A DNA stretch of 34,260 nucleotides, from assembly GCA_013823505.1 (NCBI GenBank), contig PNMH01000041.1:1-34260 (forward strand). The letters run 5' to 3'. Every line of letters starts with the position of its first letter. The stretch's first letter is position 1. Shown here in pieces: positions 32,230 through 34,260 of the stretch. The position numbers and the translations under genes were made by a program. Origin of the DNA: Polaromonas sp. Lineage in GTDB: Bacteria; Pseudomonadota; Gammaproteobacteria; Burkholderiales; Burkholderiaceae. A model generated the notes under the pieces. It was not told the DNA's origin, did no database searches, and saw nothing but the letters and a program-made list of their open reading frames with translations.

Positions 32230-33159
32230 ATGGGTTTTTTCGCCATCCTCATCGCCTTGCTGCTCGAACAGGCGCGTCCTCTGGCCTACGACAACGTGGT
32301 GCACGCCGCACTGCGCGGTTGGTCGCGCACGGTCCGCCGCAACCTTGATGCGGGCGAGTCCTCGCACGGTTGGGTGGCTTGGTCGCTGGCCGTGGGTGTG
32401 CCTGCGCTCACCGTGGCGCTGGTGCACTGGGGCTTGTGGTGGTTCAGTTCGGTGCTGGCCTTTGTGTGGATGGTGGCGGTGCTGTACGTGACGCTGGGCT
32501 TTCGCCAGTTCAGCCATCACTTCAGCGAGATCCGCAACGCGCTCGAAGAAGGCAACGATGCGCTGGCGCGCGAGAAGCTCGCCGCCTGGCTCCGGGTGGA
32601 TGCCTCCAGCTTGCCGCGCAGCGAACTGCTGCGCCAGGTGATCGAACACTCGGTGCTCTCGGCACACCGCCATGTGTTCGGCGTGCTGGTGTGTTTTGTG
32701 GTGTTCTGGGGCCTGGGGCTCGGGCCCGCCGGCGCGGTGTTTTACCGTTCGGCCGAATATCTCTCGCGCAACTGGCGGGCGCGCCCCGATGGCACGCCGA
32801 GCGTCGCGCTGCGACACGCCGCCGCCAAGGCCTGGGCCTTGGTCGACCATGTGCCCGCGCGCGTAACGGCGCTGGGCTTTGCAGTGGTCGGCAACTTCGA
32901 GGAAGCCGTGGCCAGCTGGCGCGGCGACGCCGAGCGCTTCGCACCGGGCAGCAACGGTGTGGTGCTCGCCGCGACCTCGGGCGCGCTCAACGTGCGCCTC
33001 ACGCCGCAGCCGGATCCTTCTGTGGTGCCCGAAGAGGGTGACCCCGGCAGCCGGCCCGAGCCGCAGCTGGCGCACCTGGGCAGCGTGGTGGGGTTGGTAT
33101 GGCGCGCCGTGGTGCTATGGATGCTGCTGCTCGCGCTGGTCACGCTCGCGCGCTTCTGA
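32230..33159 (+). CDS. CobD/CbiB-like membrane protein (no cobalamin context)
   Basis: 309 aa with four to five transmembrane helices: MGFFAILIALLLEQARPLAY at the start, then VAWSLAVGVPALTVALVHWG, VLAFVWMVAVLYVTLGFRQF, HVFGVLVCFVVFWGLGLGPA and a last helix VVLWMLLLALVTLARF. The middle carries the family's GPAGAVFYRSAEYLSRNW and PARVTALGFAVVGNFEEAVA, seen in CobD/CbiB adenosylcobinamide-phosphate synthases and in the related AmpE group. There are no other cobalamin genes nearby, and the context is housekeeping, so the AmpE-like role or an unknown one is as likely as B12 synthesis. It starts 44 bp after the Nudix gene. Confidence 0.82.
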   Translation: MGFFAILIALLLEQARPLAYDNVVHAALRGWSRTVRRNLDAGESSHGWVAWSLAVGVPALTVALVHWGLWWFSSVLAFVWMVAVLYVTLGFRQFSHHFSEIRNALEEGNDALAREKLAAWLRVDASSLPRSELLRQVIEHSVLSAHRHVFGVLVCFVVFWGLGLGPAGAVFYRSAEYLSRNWRARPDGTPSVALRHAAAKAWALVDHVPARVTALGFAVVGNFEEAVASWRGDAERFAPGSNGVVLAATSGALNVRLTPQPDPSVVPEEGDPGSRPEPQLAHLGSVVGLVWRAVVLWMLLLALVTLARF

Positions 33160-33165
33160 CCCGCC

Positions 33166-34113
33166 TCAGTACTTTCGTTTGTCGGAGAGCTCGGCGAACA
33201 GCTCTCGGTAGAGGCGGTATCGGTTTTCGCTTATCGCCAGCGGATCGCCCCCGGTCACTTCAGCATCCCCCGTCTGCACATGCGCCACCACCGCACAGCC
33301 CGGCTCGTGCAGGTGGGTGCAGTTGTAAAAGCGGCAACTGCCGAGCGTGGCATTCAAGTCGGGCATCAGGTGCGCGAGCTGCATGGGTTCGATGTGGTTC
33401 AGGCCGAATTCCTGGAACCCGGGTGAGTCGATCAGCGCAGTGGTGCGGGCTTCGTCCACCCAGTACCAGCTGGTGCTGGTGGTCGTGTGTTTGCCCGAGT
33501 TCAACGCGCGCGAGATCTCGCCGGTGAGGGCCTTGGCCGTGGGCACCAGCCGGTTCACCAGCGTGCTCTTGCCCACACCCGAAGGACCCAGCACCAGCGT
33601 GCGCTGGCCGGCCAGTCGCTGCTGCAGTGCGTCCAGGCCGTCGTCTCCATCGGCATCCTGGCCTTCGGCCTTCAGGCGCAGCGGCATTACCGTGCAGCCC
33701 ATGCGCCGATAAGGGTCGAGCCGCGCCCAGGCGCGGTCAAACGCCGGCTGCAGGTCGCTCTTGTTGAGCACGATCAGCACCTCGATGCGTTCGGCCTGCG
33801 CGGCGATCAGGGCGCGCGCCAGCTGGCTCTCGGAGAACTCGGGATCGGCGGCCACCAGCACCAGCACCTGGTCGAGGTTGGCCGCAAACGACTTGGTGCG
33901 CATCTCGTCCTGGCGGTAAAACAGGTTGCGCCGCTCGTTCACGCGTTCGATGCTGCCTTCGTCGCCAGTGATCTGCCATTGCACCTGATCACCCACCACC
34001 ACCGGGTTCTTCTTGCCCCGCGGGTGGCAGATGCGGCGTTCTCCGTCGGTGCTTTCCACCATGCAGTGGCGACCGTGGGCCGCCACGACCAGCCCGGTTT
34101 GAAGTGCGGCCAT
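33166..34113 (-). CDS. rsgA: Ribosome biogenesis GTPase RsgA
   Basis: 315 aa. The N-terminal OB-fold (about 1-75) is followed by a circularly permuted GTPase: G4 VLNKSDLQ comes before G1 GPSGVGKSTLVNRL and G3 DSPGFQEFG. The C-terminal zinc site CRFYNCTHLHEPGC supplies the Cys and His ligands. This is the full RsgA/YjeQ plan. It checks the 30S decoding centre late in assembly. It meets the CobD-like gene tail to tail (6 bp) and starts at an ATG that shares one base with the stop of the gene upstream. Confidence 0.96.
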   Translation of the reverse strand: MAALQTGLVVAAHGRHCMVESTDGERRICHPRGKKNPVVVGDQVQWQITGDEGSIERVNERRNLFYRQDEMRTKSFAANLDQVLVLVAADPEFSESQLARALIAAQAERIEVLIVLNKSDLQPAFDRAWARLDPYRRMGCTVMPLRLKAEGQDADGDDGLDALQQRLAGQRTLVLGPSGVGKSTLVNRLVPTAKALTGEISRALNSGKHTTTSTSWYWVDEARTTALIDSPGFQEFGLNHIEPMQLAHLMPDLNATLGSCRFYNCTHLHEPGCAVVAHVQTGDAEVTGGDPLAISENRYRLYRELFAELSDKRKY

Positions 34114-34260
34114 CAGGCCTTCTGCAGTGCGTCCACCGCACCCGCGCAGTGGAAATCGCTCACCGAAATGCCGCCCACGTCGTGCGTGTTGAAACGCACC
34201 GTGCAGCGGCTGTAGCCCAGGGCCAGGTCGGGGTGGTGGTCTTCGCGGTGGGCGATCCAG
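34113..34260 (-). CDS. 4a-hydroxytetrahydrobiopterin dehydratase, C-terminal part (partial)
   Basis: The frame enters from the right edge and ends with TGA at 34113-34115. It reads WIAHREDHHPDLALGYSRCT and ends GAVDALQKA. The EDHHPD segment with its catalytic His pair and the following 'l.ysrctv.f.THdvgGis..D' pattern are those of pterin-4a-carbinolamine dehydratase (PhhB/DCoH). It recycles the pterin cofactor of aromatic hydroxylases, or in this group may serve molybdopterin metabolism. The TGATG overlap with rsgA suggests they are co-transcribed. The N-terminus is outside the window. Confidence 0.93.
   Translation of the reverse strand, partial: WIAHREDHHPDLALGYSRCTVRFNTHDVGGISVSDFHCAGAVDALQKA

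Overview
The window looks like a chromosomal segment of a betaproteobacterium, most likely of the Comamonadaceae (Hydrogenophaga/Acidovorax-like). The evidence is the high GC content with strong third-position G/C bias, the tripartite-tricarboxylate 'Bug' solute receptor, the two-gene indolepyruvate oxidoreductase with its C-terminal extension, the rpsP-rimM-trmD-rplS order followed by a Nudix hydrolase, a CobD/CbiB-like protein and rsgA, and the GC-rich hairpin repeats between genes. No rRNA, tRNA or CRISPR array was seen.

Layout. 1-2.2 kb: the 3' end of an urtE-like urea transporter ATPase, a 568-aa protein of unknown function and a small glutaredoxin. 2.7-7.2 kb: a signalling block on the minus strand, made of a truncated chemoreceptor behind a sigma28-like promoter, an RsbQ-type alpha/beta hydrolase, a doubtful small ORF and a PAS-containing hybrid histidine kinase. 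7.27-7.87 kb: a scar with the remains of a tyrosine recombinase and a run of 11 C. 7.9-13.7 kb: an arylpyruvate oxidation operon (iorA-iorB-Bug receptor) divergent from a LysR regulator. 13.7-16.3 kb: a degenerate-receiver/TPR protein and a urease accessory gene ureD without ureABC. 16.4-16.6 kb: two related long palindromic elements. 16.7-20.1 kb: a NitT/TauT-type ABC transporter with a cytidine-deaminase-fold enzyme; its upstream region has a near-perfect sigma54 promoter and two tandem NtrC-like sites. 20.1-21 kb: an EamA-type exporter. 21-27 kb: a zinc homeostasis locus, with znuCBA facing zur and a MacB-like ABC system across a shared region with two inverted-repeat operators. 27-29 kb: an AEC-type carrier, a TM2 protein and a GNAT acetyltransferase. 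29.1-34.3 kb: conserved housekeeping genes (rpsP, rimM, trmD, rplS, CoA-type Nudix, CobD-like, rsgA and the end of a pterin dehydratase).

How the parts fit. Three themes stand out. The first is nitrogen scavenging: urea-import and urease remnants flank the region, and a sigma54/NtrC-type control region drives a transporter-deaminase operon that probably imports a nitrogen-rich heterocycle and releases ammonia from it. The second is zinc limitation: Zur probably represses both the importer and its own operon, which resembles the Zur-controlled PA4063-PA4066 system of Pseudomonas aeruginosa. The third is signalling: an RsbQ hydrolase is paired with a PAS sensor kinase, now apparently behind a flagellar-type promoter whose chemoreceptor has been cut down to its first 71 residues. 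The most unusual structure is the pair of palindromic elements at 16390-16628. They share a 50-nt core (43 of 50 identical, opposite orientation), but each has its own perfect 24-26-bp arms of unrelated sequence.
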